Assembly: GCF_003387355.1 (NCBI RefSeq)
Contig: NZ_QUNH01000002.1
Coordinates: forward strand, 289,606 to 353,605
Direction: 5' to 3'
Origin: Winogradskyella sediminis
Lineage (GTDB): Bacteria; Bacteroidota; Bacteroidia; Flavobacteriales; Flavobacteriaceae
DNA: 64,000 nucleotides
The position numbers were made by a program, and so were the translations under genes. Position 1 is the first letter of the stretch. Every line of letters begins with the position of its first letter. The notes beneath the pieces are model-generated. The model saw only the letters and a list, made by a program, of their open reading frames with translations. It was not told where the DNA came from and did not search any database. Of this stretch, positions 1-10,371 are shown in pieces.

Positions 1-1
1 T

Positions 2-769
2 ATGGATACCAATTCTTGGCAACAATTATCAGATTTTCCGGGTATAGAAAGAAGCTCTGCTGTATCTTTTGTTATTGGTAATGACGGTTATATTGGTACT
101 GGTTATAATGGTGATTCTAATGAAGAATTATCGGATTTTTACAAATATGAGGTTGGTACAAACAGCTGGACAGCAATTGCGGATTTTGGTGGTTCGGCAA
201 GATATGCTGCAGTTGGTTTTGGATCCGATTCTTATGGTTATGTCGGTACTGGTTATGATGGCAGCGATAAAAAAGACTTTTGGAGATACAACCCTACTTC
301 AGATTCATGGGAAGAAATTTTCGGTTTTGGAGGTGATAAAAGAAGAGATGGTGTAACGTTTACCATTGGTGATGAAGTATATCTGGGAACAGGAATAAGT
401 AATGGAGTCTATGAGTTAGATTTCTGGTCTTTTAATTTAAATACTGAAGTTTGGACTCAACTTGAGGATATAGACGAAGATGATGATGATTATGTGTACC
501 GATCTAATGCGGTTGCTTTTACAATTGACGGTAAAGGTTATATTGCTTGTGGTGAGTATTCAGGTAGTTTAAGCACGGTATATGAATATACACCTTCAAC
601 AGAAACTTGGAAAGAGAAAACACCTTTTGAGCTTTACGCCAGAAGAGATGCCATTGCTTTTAGTGATGGAGCTCGTGCCTTTGTCGCTTTAGGTAGAAAT
701 GGAACGTTGTACCTAGATGACAATATGGAGTTTTTCCCTAATGAGGAACAAGATGACGACGATAATTAA
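2..769 (+). CDS. Kelch-repeat beta-propeller protein (5' end outside the window)
   Basis: About 255 residues are visible as roughly five repeats of 45-55 residues. Each carries an aromatic/Gly-rich 'GYIGTGY'-like strand followed by 'DFWxYNPxTDSWxxI', the usual kelch or galactose-oxidase propeller blade pattern. The first Met lies at base 2 inside what already looks like a blade ('MDTNSWQQL'), so the true start and any signal peptide are probably upstream of the window. The C-terminus is acidic and has no recognisable sorting domain. Kelch propellers are binding scaffolds and the ligand cannot be read. A terminator-like hairpin lies between this gene and the downstream DUF4907/LytS/LytTR genes, so co-transcription is uncertain. 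Confidence 0.8.
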   Translation: MDTNSWQQLSDFPGIERSSAVSFVIGNDGYIGTGYNGDSNEELSDFYKYEVGTNSWTAIADFGGSARYAAVGFGSDSYGYVGTGYDGSDKKDFWRYNPTSDSWEEIFGFGGDKRRDGVTFTIGDEVYLGTGISNGVYELDFWSFNLNTEVWTQLEDIDEDDDDYVYRSNAVAFTIDGKGYIACGEYSGSLSTVYEYTPSTETWKEKTPFELYARRDAIAFSDGARAFVALGRNGTLYLDDNMEFFPNEEQDDDDN

Positions 770-836
770 AATATATAGCATTGTTTAGATTGATTGAATG
801 GTTATTACTTTTGTGATTGATGGTTAATAACCGATT

Positions 837-888
837 AAGAGTCAGGATAATGTTGATATCCTTCATTAATTCTGGCTCTTTTTTTTTA
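837..888 (+). terminator. Terminator-like hairpin after the kelch gene
   Basis: AGAGTCAG at 839-846 can pair with CTGGCTCT at 872-879 (one G-T wobble) and is followed by a run of T. It sits between the kelch gene and the DUF4907 gene, whose ATG is only about 12 nt downstream, so it may end or attenuate transcription into the following genes. Confidence 0.55.
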
Positions 889-899
889 AAGAAGATGAG

Positions 900-1250
900 A
901 TGAAAATAAAATATAACTACAAAATCGTTTTGCTCGGAATTACAGTTCTTTTCGGGTTGGCCTTATACGTTTTAACAGTAAACACTGAAAATAATTCTGT
1001 TAACGAATCACCTTTTGCCTTGCATATAACAAAGCAAGATAGTACCTGGATTTACGAAGTGTATAATAAAGAAAGTTTATTTATTCGTCAAGTATATATA
1101 CCTGCAGTAAAAGGAAAACAAGGGTTTAAAACTAAAGAAGATGCTGAAAAAATAGGAAACCTTGTAATCCGTAAGCTTTCAGAAAATAAAATGCCTGTAA
1201 TAAGTATGACGGATTTATATACAAATGCTATAAATTTCGAGAAAAATTAA
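900..1250 (+). CDS. DUF4907 family small membrane-anchored protein
   Basis: The 116-residue protein has an N-terminal hydrophobic segment (residues 8-25) and a short exported domain. The pattern 'YEVYNKESLFIRQVYIPAV' followed by 'GFKTKEDAEKIGNLV' and 'KLSENKMPVIS' matches what I know of DUF4907, which in flavobacteria often sits beside kelch proteins and LytS/LytTR pairs. The family function is unknown. The gene is 16 nt from the sensor kinase start, so co-expression with the two-component system is likely. A role as an envelope accessory to that kinase is only an inference from position. Confidence 0.7.
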   Translation: MKIKYNYKIVLLGITVLFGLALYVLTVNTENNSVNESPFALHITKQDSTWIYEVYNKESLFIRQVYIPAVKGKQGFKTKEDAEKIGNLVIRKLSENKMPVISMTDLYTNAINFEKN

Positions 1251-1266
1251 TGTATTTTGGAAAAGC

Positions 1267-2319
1267 ATGCTAACAGGAAAGGTTTCTTATAAAGAATTGA
1301 TAGTACACATTGTTGTATGGTTATGTATTAGTATATTTCCGTTACTTAATGCTTATAATGATTTAGGTACAATTCCTTCAGAATTAATTATAAAACAACT
1401 CATGCGACCAGTGTTGTTTTATGCCAATTATTTAATATTTGTACCCTATATATTGCTGAAGCGCAAATTGCTTTTATACATAGTCGTCTCCATATTGTTC
1501 TTAGCCCTCTTTAATTATATTGGTACAGAATTTCTTTCTAATTTAGCACCAGGTTTTAACGATAGAGTTAGACCGCTAAATGATAGACCAGGAGGGGCTT
1601 TTAGATTTCGCCACGCTTTACCAATGGTTTTTTCTTTAACCATTTATCTTTTAGGTGCTATTTTTAGCTTAGTGGTTCATTTTTATAAACGAGATCGTTT
1701 ATCTAAAGAATTAGAGAATGAACAAAAAGAAATTAAATTACAATTTTTAAGAAATCAGCTTAACCCACATTTTCTATTCAATTCCTTAAATAGTATTTAT
1801 GCTTTAGTGAGAAGTAAATCTGATGATGCACCAGAGGCTGTTATCACATTATCTGAACTGATGCGATATATGTTATATGAAGCCGGAAATGAGCAAGTAA
1901 CACTAGAAAAGGAAATCAATTACATAAAAAACTATATAGCTTTACAGCGTTTAAGACTTAGAAACACAGAAGCTGTTAAACTTAACATAAAAGGTGAGAC
2001 CAGAAATTTAAAAATCTATTCTTTGTTACTTATTTCATTTATAGAAAATGCTTTTAAGTATGGTACAGACTATAAAGGGAATACTCATATAGATATTAAA
2101 ATAGTGGTAGATAACAATAAACTTACTTTAAATGTTGAGAATATAATAGGCTTATATAAACGCGACGATAAAAATTCTGGTGTTGGTTTAGAGAATATCA
2201 AAAACCAATTAAACTATTTATACAAAAACAAGCATGAGCTAACCATTGAGGAGGACAGCTCGTATTATAGAGTATTTCTAACTTTAAACCTAAACGACAA
2301 TGAAGTGCATAATAATTGA
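1267..2319 (+). CDS. LytS-type sensor histidine kinase
   Basis: The 350-residue protein has about four hydrophobic segments in residues 10-145, then a coiled linker. The His_kinase (LytS/YehU) signature 'NQLNPHFLFNSLNSIY' follows, with the predicted phospho-acceptor His168. The C-terminal HATPase part shows 'SFIENAFKYG' (N box) and 'GVGLENIKNQL' (G box). There is no separate periplasmic sensor domain, so the signal is probably sensed in or near the membrane. The 3' end overlaps the LytTR regulator by 20 nt, which indicates translational coupling and a cognate pair. The start at 1267 follows the DUF4907 gene closely. Confidence 0.9.
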   Translation: MLTGKVSYKELIVHIVVWLCISIFPLLNAYNDLGTIPSELIIKQLMRPVLFYANYLIFVPYILLKRKLLLYIVVSILFLALFNYIGTEFLSNLAPGFNDRVRPLNDRPGGAFRFRHALPMVFSLTIYLLGAIFSLVVHFYKRDRLSKELENEQKEIKLQFLRNQLNPHFLFNSLNSIYALVRSKSDDAPEAVITLSELMRYMLYEAGNEQVTLEKEINYIKNYIALQRLRLRNTEAVKLNIKGETRNLKIYSLLLISFIENAFKYGTDYKGNTHIDIKIVVDNNKLTLNVENIIGLYKRDDKNSGVGLENIKNQLNYLYKNKHELTIEEDSSYYRVFLTLNLNDNEVHNN

Positions 2320-3028
2320 TGATGAACCATTGGCAATAGATGTAATTGCATCGTATTGTCAAGCTCTTGGGTCGGTAGAGGTTATTTGTACATTTACTAA
2401 TGCCATAGAAGCTTTAGATTTTATAAATAACAATCGTATCGATTTGGTGTTTTCAGATATCGAAATGCCAAATATTTCAGGAATAGAATTAATACGCTCG
2501 CTTGAAGGTAAAGTACCTTATTTTATTTTTACAACCGCTTATCCACAATATGCATTAGAAGGGTTTGATCTTAATGCAATGGACTACTTAGTAAAACCTA
2601 TTCCTTTTCCAAGGTTTATAAAAGCGGTGAATAGGGTAAAGGAAATGATAAAACTCAATGACGTTAGTACGTCTTTTAATGTGTCTTCCGCAGGAGGTGA
2701 AGCTCCATCGCACGAAGATGGTTTTATCTTTGTGAAATCGGAATACGAGAACTTAAAAATTGATATCAACGCTATTAAACATATTCAGGGATTAAAGGAT
2801 TATTTAAAGATTCATTCCGAAAATGCAAAACCGATATTAACTTTAATGAGTTTTAAGGAAATGCAATCTAAATTACCAGAAGCAACCTTTATAAGAGTGC
2901 ATCGTTCGTATCTTATCAACGTTAATAAAATCACCTCTATTCAAAAAAATAGAATTATTATTAACGACGAACGTATTCCTATTGGAGAAAGCTATAAGGC
3001 TATGGTGTATAATCGGCTTAATATTTAA
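2300..3028 (+). CDS. LytTR-family response regulator
   Basis: The 242-residue protein has an N-terminal receiver domain with the acidic pair 'DDEP' at residues 7-10, phospho-acceptor Asp53 in 'LVFSDIEMP', and conserved Lys99 in 'MDYLVKPI'. A C-terminal LytTR DNA-binding domain (about 138-242) contains 'LPEATFIRVHRSYLINVNKI'. The gene overlaps the preceding LytS-type kinase and is its likely partner. LytTR proteins bind imperfect direct repeats. I could not identify a target site in the flanking DNA. The two secreted proteins downstream are plausible but unproven targets. Confidence 0.92.
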   Translation: MKCIIIDDEPLAIDVIASYCQALGSVEVICTFTNAIEALDFINNNRIDLVFSDIEMPNISGIELIRSLEGKVPYFIFTTAYPQYALEGFDLNAMDYLVKPIPFPRFIKAVNRVKEMIKLNDVSTSFNVSSAGGEAPSHEDGFIFVKSEYENLKIDINAIKHIQGLKDYLKIHSENAKPILTLMSFKEMQSKLPEATFIRVHRSYLINVNKITSIQKNRIIINDERIPIGESYKAMVYNRLNI

Positions 3029-3439
3029 GGTTCCCTATCAATCCGAGATTAATTTTACTACCTCAGTCCCTTTAACTATAATATTATTGCGTACTAAATG
3101 ACAAAATAGCTTAATTAAAAAGCTTAAAAGAGGACTAAATCGAAGAGTAATTTTCTAATTTTAAGTTCAATATGTTATTTTAACATATTTTGATTTTTTT
3201 TTAAGGTAATAAAATTCCTATTTTTTAACAGCACTTCTTCAATTATGAACTTTATACTGTGAGGTACTATATAATCTTAATTTTACTATTTTAGAAGTAA
3301 ATTGTATGAGGTGATTATTCTTACATTTTTTGACCGTATGTATTTGGTTAACAGGTTTTAAAAGTGAATAACTTTTTGGTTTTTATATATAATTTATTGC
3401 TAAAAAGTTGTTTCTTGCGCTCACCCAAATTTACCTAAA
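3029..3439. other. AT-rich intergenic stretch with no gene seen
   Basis: This 411-bp gap between the LytTR regulator and the T9SS-secreted protein is very AT-rich. I see no ORF with coding character, no tRNA and no strong hairpin. It presumably holds the promoter of the downstream secreted protein, but no clean TTG/TAnnTTTG pair could be assigned. Confidence 0.5.
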
Positions 3440-5014
3440 ATGAAAATACTTTACCTTTCAGTACTTACTGTGGTTTTTGGCTATACGTCAAAAGCTCAAG
3501 ATTTATCAACAACTATGCACATAAGTGCTGGTACGACTGCTATCGTATCCTCAGGAACTATGCTCTCGGCATCAGAGATTAATCTCAAATCAACTTCAAA
3601 CCGTTTTGCGTGTTTATTTTTAAATGAAGCACTAGAGGCTTCAACTGTAGTTAACTACGATCGTTACGTTAATGTAATAGGAACTTCTAGCGGAAGTGGC
3701 AATGATTTAATAGCCTTACCTGTAAAAACGCTTACCGACCCGACGTTCTCCAATTTTTTAAGTTATACCGATGGTATAAATGCGAATTCGGTCATTATAC
3801 CTAATGCTCCATCATTACCTACATTATATGCTTTTGGGCCATATGATAACGTCAATCAATCTTATATTAACTATAATACCGCAGTCGATGGAGGTGCACT
3901 ACTTGAAAGAGGAGTCGGTTATAGAGCAGCAAGTTATAGTGGGCAAACTGTACGATTTACAGGTACAGTTTCTATGGTTTCTGAATCTGTTGAAATTTCT
4001 ACAAATAATAATAATTGGAACTTAATTGGTAATCCCTATCCTACATTTATTGATTCTCAAGATTTCTTAACGGTAAATTCAGGGGTGTTAGATCCTAATG
4101 CAGTAGCGATTTATGCTTATAATAGTGGTACGAATACGGATTTAGGGCCTGGAACCTTTGGTGACTTTACTATTATTAATAGTTTAACTAATACAGACAT
4201 AAATATTGCGCCTGGTCAAGGATTCTTAGTTGCAAATGATCCTGCTGACCCTACAAATCTGATCAGTTTTACTACAGCTATGCGAACCCCAGACGGAACT
4301 GATGATTTTATATTAGGTAGAGACGCAAACCCAACTCAAATGTTGCGTTTACAAATTGAAAATGAAACCGAAAATTTTGCTACAGAAATATACTTTAATG
4401 ATAATTCAACTTTAGGTTTAGATTTGGGCTATGATGCTGCGCTGTATAACGGTGCTGGTTATAACTTAAGTTTATATTCTCATTTGGTTGAAAATAACAA
4501 TGGTAAAGCCATGGCAATCCAAAGTTTAGGTCTTAATAACCTAAATGATATAATCATACCTTTGGGTGTAAAAGTAGCTCAAGGTCAGCAAATTACTTTT
4601 AGTATTGAGAGGTCTACTTTGTCTGATGCGATTGAGATCTATTTAGAGGATAGGCAAACGAATGTATTTACTTTATTGAATGCCAATGACTATGCTTTTA
4701 CTGCAAACACTAATGTTTCGGGTACAGGACGGTTTTTCCTTCGATTTGAAAATAATTCATTATCAACAACAGAGGTGACTACTGAAATTTTACAAATTTT
4801 TGCAGACAAAAAGATGCTTGTTATTAACGGACATCTTTTAGCTGATACAACTGTCTCGGTTTATGATATTCAAGGACGATTGGTGCTTTCTTCGGTTTTA
4901 ACTGGAATATCAGAAAGTAACACTATAGATGCCTCTAATCTTAGCGAAGGTATGTATGTCGTTAAATTGAATAACACAGTACAACAACAAACTAAGAAGG
5001 TCATTTTTAAATAA
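3440..5014 (+). CDS. Secreted protein with type IX sorting domain
   Basis: The 524-residue protein has a signal peptide (residues 1-19, ending 'TSKAQ'). Its body is rich in Asn, Thr and Gly with beta-strand patterns such as 'NWNLIGNPYPTFIDSQDFL'. The C-terminal ~80 residues ('VSVYDIQGRLVLSS', 'IDASNLSEGMYVVKL', final 'TKKVIFK') form a type A T9SS C-terminal sorting domain. It is therefore predicted to be exported by Sec, moved across the outer membrane by the type IX system and anchored or released at the surface. The body has no catalytic domain I recognise. Similar proteins are common in gliding and surface-colonising Flavobacteriaceae. Confidence 0.85.
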   Translation: MKILYLSVLTVVFGYTSKAQDLSTTMHISAGTTAIVSSGTMLSASEINLKSTSNRFACLFLNEALEASTVVNYDRYVNVIGTSSGSGNDLIALPVKTLTDPTFSNFLSYTDGINANSVIIPNAPSLPTLYAFGPYDNVNQSYINYNTAVDGGALLERGVGYRAASYSGQTVRFTGTVSMVSESVEISTNNNNWNLIGNPYPTFIDSQDFLTVNSGVLDPNAVAIYAYNSGTNTDLGPGTFGDFTIINSLTNTDINIAPGQGFLVANDPADPTNLISFTTAMRTPDGTDDFILGRDANPTQMLRLQIENETENFATEIYFNDNSTLGLDLGYDAALYNGAGYNLSLYSHLVENNNGKAMAIQSLGLNNLNDIIIPLGVKVAQGQQITFSIERSTLSDAIEIYLEDRQTNVFTLLNANDYAFTANTNVSGTGRFFLRFENNSLSTTEVTTEILQIFADKKMLVINGHLLADTTVSVYDIQGRLVLSSVLTGISESNTIDASNLSEGMYVVKLNNTVQQQTKKVIFK

Positions 5015-5249
5015 ATTTTAATTAAGAATTTAACACTGTATAGGTAGGATCTTATTTATAAGGTATAATGAGATAGTACTAAGACCGGAGTTAATTCTTA
5101 AAGAAAAAAATAATTCTACTTTCTTTAAAGCCCATTTTAACTGGTAGAATAACATTAATTATATTACAAAACTTAATAAAAATAGGCATCGCAAGGATGT
5201 AACTATTCATTTACCCCAAAACTACATTTATTATACAACCCCTTAAATT

Positions 5250-6710
5250 ATGAGACATTTTAAAACATTATTTTTTAGTTTACTACTTACGGTTACCGGA
5301 TATTCTACCGCTCAAGTAGGCATTGGTACAACTGAGCCAAACGCTTCGTCGTTGTTAGATTTACAATCAAATTCGCAAGGCCTACTGGCACCGCGAATGA
5401 CAACTCTAGAACGGAATGCTATTGCAAGTCCTGCTGAAAGTTTATTAGTTTTTGACACCGACTTAGATGCATTTTATTATTATAATACCACAACCAGCAC
5501 TTGGGTAGAATTAGCGAACAATAATGCCGTAAAAAGAAACAATTACAAATTAATAAAATCTGCTGATGATTTAGCATCAGAATTAGTATCTGGTGGAGGC
5601 TCTAGCTATAAATTAGATGAAAATACCCTTTATGAAGTAAACGGCACCATAACACTATCGTCTCCAATAGACTTAAATAATGCCTACATTATTGGTTTAG
5701 ACGCTAGAGAAGATGTACTCTCAGCAACTGGAGTTGTCTTTAAAGGTGATACAGGTGGTGGTATTAGGAATTTAACATTAAAAGGAACGAAAGCTTTTGA
5801 AATTACAGGGCCAGGACTAGCAACCTCCGAAACACTTTTAGTTCAAAATGTCATTGTCGATGGTATGACTTCAAGTGTAGGAAGTGTTTCAGGATTAGGA
5901 ATGTATTTTGGTAATACCAATCAGTTTATAAACAATGCAAATGGAATTACTTTTTCGGAAATTGGTAACTTATTACTTAATACGCAAGCATGGTTAAGTA
6001 GTAATAACGGAACTTTTGAAACTTTTACGGGTAACTTCGGTTTAATAGAAAAAGGAAGTGGTTTTACTACTGTAAACGGTTCAGATGTGGCAATTGACGT
6101 TAGTAATGGTACGCTTAATGTTGGCACTGGTATTATAGAAGGCACAGTGTTTACCGGAACAACATCTAATCCATCTGGCTATATTAACGGTTATTCATCA
6201 AATTCTTACGATGGTTACAACTTTAGTACGTCTTGGGATGTCAATGCACCTGGTATTCCTAGGGAAAGTGATGATGTCATTTCTGCAAATTTATATTACG
6301 ATGAAAGCGATCCATATGGTGTGGTTACAGTTACAAATTCAACACCATTTAAATTGCCGGTTAATACAAAAGCTATTAGAATGTTTAGAACAGCAGAAGG
6401 TACGGGTGCCAATAGTGAAAATCGTATTGTTTATGAAGGAGAAAAAACAAGGGCTGTAAATGTATTTGCCTCAATATCGTTTACAACTACTAACGGAACA
6501 CAATTTGCTTTTTCTATTTATAAAAATGGAGTTAAAGTTACAGGCACAGAAGCCATTGTCAATGTCTTAAATATTAATGAGAGGCAGTCGGTTTCTGTAA
6601 TTGGTACCGTAACGGTTAAAAAGAATGATTATATTGAGTTATATGTGCGAAAAACATCTGCGAACAATGAACAGATTTTGATTGATACTTATAACGTAAT
6701 TATGAACTAG
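5250..6710 (+). CDS. Secreted surface protein with 'VGIGTTEP' N-terminus
   Basis: The 486-residue protein has a signal peptide (residues 1-21, 'GYSTAQ'). The characteristic Bacteroidota start of mature surface proteins, 'VGIGTTEPNASSLLDLQS', follows, with 'GLLAPRMTTLERNAI' after it. The middle part is a low-complexity, beta-helix-like Asn/Gly/Thr region. The last ~120 residues look like a jelly-roll fold ('RIVYEGEKTRAVNVFASISF', 'YIELYVRKTS') resembling C1q/TNF-like trimerising domains. No T9SS sorting domain is visible. It follows the T9SS protein with a 235-bp gap that could hold its own promoter. Function unknown; an adhesin or fibre role is inference. Confidence 0.75.
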   Translation: MRHFKTLFFSLLLTVTGYSTAQVGIGTTEPNASSLLDLQSNSQGLLAPRMTTLERNAIASPAESLLVFDTDLDAFYYYNTTTSTWVELANNNAVKRNNYKLIKSADDLASELVSGGGSSYKLDENTLYEVNGTITLSSPIDLNNAYIIGLDAREDVLSATGVVFKGDTGGGIRNLTLKGTKAFEITGPGLATSETLLVQNVIVDGMTSSVGSVSGLGMYFGNTNQFINNANGITFSEIGNLLLNTQAWLSSNNGTFETFTGNFGLIEKGSGFTTVNGSDVAIDVSNGTLNVGTGIIEGTVFTGTTSNPSGYINGYSSNSYDGYNFSTSWDVNAPGIPRESDDVISANLYYDESDPYGVVTVTNSTPFKLPVNTKAIRMFRTAEGTGANSENRIVYEGEKTRAVNVFASISFTTTNGTQFAFSIYKNGVKVTGTEAIVNVLNINERQSVSVIGTVTVKKNDYIELYVRKTSANNEQILIDTYNVIMN

Positions 6711-6737
6711 ACATTTTTTTTAATCTAATAATATAAC

Positions 6738-6769
6738 AAAGCCTTCGGTTATTAAACCCAAGGCTTTTT
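6738..6769 (+). terminator. Intrinsic terminator
   Basis: AAAGCCTT and AAGGCTTT form a stem followed by T residues, 28 nt after the stop codon of the secreted protein ending at 6710. Confidence 0.75.
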
Positions 6770-6921
6770 GCTTCTAAATGGTTTTGGTCAGTATTTTATC
6801 CGAGCTTTATTCAAATGTTAAGATAATGCTAAGTATTTGTTTTTAGGTGATTTATGGTGGTTTTGGAGATCCAAAATTAGGTTTTATAACGTACCTTTAT
6901 AAACACCAAATGATATGTGCT

Positions 6922-7068
6922 ATGAAACTACTACAAAACCTAAAAAAACAATTCTTTCCAACAAAGCCACAACTGGATAAAGTTGATGCAAGTCAGGAGG
7001 CAACAGCTCCTAAAACGATGATTACACGTACCTTTACTAAAGACGAAGATACGTTTATGTTTATCTAA
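6922..7068 (+). CDS. Possible small protein of 48 residues
   Basis: A reading frame starting at ATG 6922 gives 'MKLLQNLKKQFFPTKPQLD' and ends 'TKDEDTFMFI'. It is basic at the N-terminus and acidic at the C-terminus, with no membrane segment. Longer starts at GTG 6847 or ATG 6910 are possible but the added residues look non-coding. The gene lies alone between the secreted protein terminator and the TPR kinase. I know no family for it, and it may be spurious. Confidence 0.35.
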   Translation: MKLLQNLKKQFFPTKPQLDKVDASQEATAPKTMITRTFTKDEDTFMFI

Positions 7069-7321
7069 GACTCCTTACACTAAATATCTAAAAGAGCGGT
7101 CACTTTAGGTCAAAGTTATCCGCTTGTTTTGTTTTAAACCATAATTATAAAACGGTTTAGTTTTATATTTTTAGATATATTAACCATATCACCTTTTACG
7201 CCTATAACGCTGAAGTCATCCCACAAACCTATAGGGAAAAACGGTTTAAGCTCTTTTGAAATATCCGAGACCTTCCTAGTAATGTGGAGCATAAATAATA
7301 TTTTGTTATTACTTTAGAGGA

Positions 7322-8977
7322 ATGAAATTTAACCAGACCTCATTGCTCTATTGTTTTACAGCATGGATACTGATCTATGCATCTTACGGTTTTGCACAAA
7401 AACCTATAGATAGTATGCGTTATTATATGCGCTTAGCGTTAAAACCGCAAAATGCGCAAGATCTTATATCTTCAGAAACCTATTTTAATCGTCATTATAA
7501 AAGGGCCTCTAGTCAAGGAGAAGTCACTAAAACCATTAAATATTTATATTACAAAGCAAGCATTGCATATAAAAAAGGAGAGTATGATGAAAGTGAAGAA
7601 TTTGCAGTAAAAGCCTTAGGACTTATTGACAAAAGAAGTGATGCTGCACATATGTCGTCTACTAGAATGAGCTTCTATAACCTGTTAGGGCTAATGTATA
7701 CCGAACAAAAGCATAAAACAAAAACCATAGAACTATATACTAATGCGTTTAAAATGGCACAATCACCCTCAGATAGTGCCACTATTTACAATAATCTGTC
7801 CCTCGTTTATAGAAAGTTTAATGATTTAGATAATGCTCAAAATGTTATTCGGAAAGCCTATAATCTTATCCCGAAACTGTCAGATACTTTAACCCAAGCT
7901 CTAATTATAGATAATTATGGTGTCATCTCATCCAAGCTTAACAACGCAAATGGGCTAGACTTAATGAGGCGTGCTTTAGAACTTAGAAAAGGGGTAAGTG
8001 ACACTTCTACAATTTATACCAGTTATTCGCATTTAGCAGAATATTACACGCGCTTAAATAATGAAGTGGTTGCTAAAAATTACGCCTTAAGGGCTCTAGA
8101 ACTCGCCGCACATATTAATTCGGATGCCTATAAAAATAACGCCCTAGGGTTATTGGTAAATTTAAGTGAGGATCCCTATGCAAGAGCCTACAAAAAATTA
8201 AACGATAGTATCTATACCGCAGAAAAGGAAAGTTCTAATCAATATGCTTTGCTTAAATATGACAATTCCGAATACAAAAGAAAAGTATTAGAAAGTGAAC
8301 TTGAAAACGAAAAACATAAAGCCAGAACCATCTATGCCGTGCTAACCGCATCTTTTATCACCTTACTATCGGTGTTATTGTATTTTATTCTGAAATCAAA
8401 ATATAAGAAAGAAACTCTGCAGCAAGTGTTTAATACAGAGTCTCGAATCTCTAAACAGATACATGATGAAGTGGCTAACGATGTATATCAAACCATGTGT
8501 AAACTTGAAAATCAACAGGTACATCGTGATGCGTTGCTTAATGATTTACACGATTTATATTACAAAACACGGGATATTTCCAAAAAACATAGTGTTTTAA
8601 ATACAGATTATCCCTTTACAGATCATCTAGATGAATTAATTGAAAGTTTCAATGACGGAGATACCAGTGTCATTGTTAAAGGTCTATCAGAAATTAATTG
8701 GGATCTAATGCCACAACTGCATAGGTCAACCATCTATAAAGTACTTCAAGAGCTGCTTATTAACATGAAAAAACACAGTTCGGCATCGTTAGTAGTAATC
8801 ATGTTTAGTAAAATAAATAAAAAAACACAAATTAATTATAGCGACAACGGTAGTGGTAGCGTACTAAAGAAGGGGATGGGACTTCAGAATACGGAAAACC
8901 GTATTCAATCTATTAACGGAAGTATTACTTTTGATACCAATCCAGAAAAAGGGTTTAAAGCACAAATTATTTTGTAA
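7322..8977 (+). CDS. TPR-repeat sensor histidine kinase (HisKA_3-like)
   Basis: The 551-residue protein has a signal-like N-terminus (to about residue 26), then several TPR-like helical pairs (residues 60-300). A transmembrane segment (about 340-360) leads to a dimerisation helix with 'KQIHDEVANDVYQT', predicted phospho-acceptor His381. A HATPase domain follows with 'VLQELLINMKKHS' (N box) and 'GMGLQNTENRIQS' (G box). The layout is the Bacteroidota type that senses through periplasmic TPRs. It lies 2 nt before a response regulator gene, so the two are a cognate pair. The signal is unknown. Confidence 0.9.
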   Translation: MKFNQTSLLYCFTAWILIYASYGFAQKPIDSMRYYMRLALKPQNAQDLISSETYFNRHYKRASSQGEVTKTIKYLYYKASIAYKKGEYDESEEFAVKALGLIDKRSDAAHMSSTRMSFYNLLGLMYTEQKHKTKTIELYTNAFKMAQSPSDSATIYNNLSLVYRKFNDLDNAQNVIRKAYNLIPKLSDTLTQALIIDNYGVISSKLNNANGLDLMRRALELRKGVSDTSTIYTSYSHLAEYYTRLNNEVVAKNYALRALELAAHINSDAYKNNALGLLVNLSEDPYARAYKKLNDSIYTAEKESSNQYALLKYDNSEYKRKVLESELENEKHKARTIYAVLTASFITLLSVLLYFILKSKYKKETLQQVFNTESRISKQIHDEVANDVYQTMCKLENQQVHRDALLNDLHDLYYKTRDISKKHSVLNTDYPFTDHLDELIESFNDGDTSVIVKGLSEINWDLMPQLHRSTIYKVLQELLINMKKHSSASLVVIMFSKINKKTQINYSDNGSGSVLKKGMGLQNTENRIQSINGSITFDTNPEKGFKAQIIL

Positions 8978-8979
8978 CC

Positions 8980-9645
8980 ATGTTTAAGAAGGTTTTAATT
9001 AATGAAGATCACGATGCGATTATCTCTAATATCACAAAGATATTAAGAGAATTAAATGTCGCCTCCATTGAAACATCTCAATATTGTGACGAAGCGTATC
9101 TTAAATTAAAACGCGCCAACATAGAGGATGCTCCATTCAATTTGGTAATTACCGATTTGTCATTTAAGAAAGATCATAGAGCCACAACATTAGATTCAGG
9201 AGAATCGTTAATTGCGCAAATACGTGCAGAATTTCCCGAGGTACCGATTATAGTGTATTCTATGAAAGATCAAATTCAAAAGATTCGGGCTTTAGTCAAT
9301 ACCTATAAAATTAATGGTTATGTCTGTAAAGACAGAAAGGGAATGGTAGAATTGCATGAAGCTATACAGACGGTATATCATAATAAAGTATATGTGTCTC
9401 CTCAGGTGAAAAAAGCACTGAGTCCAAAGTCTAAATTAGAAATTGATGATTTTGATATTCGTTTACTTACCTTATTATCCCAAGGGCAATCACAAGATGA
9501 AATTAGCATCAAATTGAAATCAAATGGAATTCAACCTAATAGTTTAAGTACTATTGAAAAACGTCTTAATAAACTTCGCGAACAATTTAAGGCCAATAAT
9601 GCCATTCATTTGGTAGCCATCACTAAAGATTTAGGAGTTATATAG
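8980..9645 (+). CDS. Response regulator with divergent HTH output domain
   Basis: The 221-residue protein has a receiver domain of about 130 residues with 'NED' near residues 8-10, phospho-acceptor Asp59 in 'LVITDLSF' and Lys117 in 'YVCKDRKG'. The C-terminal part ('FDIRLLTLLSQGQSQDEIS', 'SLSTIEKRLNKLREQF') is like a NarL/LuxR helix-turn-helix but divergent. It is paired with the TPR kinase immediately upstream. The first acidic residues are 'NED' rather than the usual 'DD', a mild deviation. Target genes are unknown. A terminator follows at 9721. Confidence 0.85.
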   Translation: MFKKVLINEDHDAIISNITKILRELNVASIETSQYCDEAYLKLKRANIEDAPFNLVITDLSFKKDHRATTLDSGESLIAQIRAEFPEVPIIVYSMKDQIQKIRALVNTYKINGYVCKDRKGMVELHEAIQTVYHNKVYVSPQVKKALSPKSKLEIDDFDIRLLTLLSQGQSQDEISIKLKSNGIQPNSLSTIEKRLNKLREQFKANNAIHLVAITKDLGVI

Positions 9646-10316
<671 letters not shown>

Positions 10317-10371
10317 TAAATAGCTAAGCCATTAAACCACTTTTTAAAACGCATAGTGTTTTAAATTGAAT

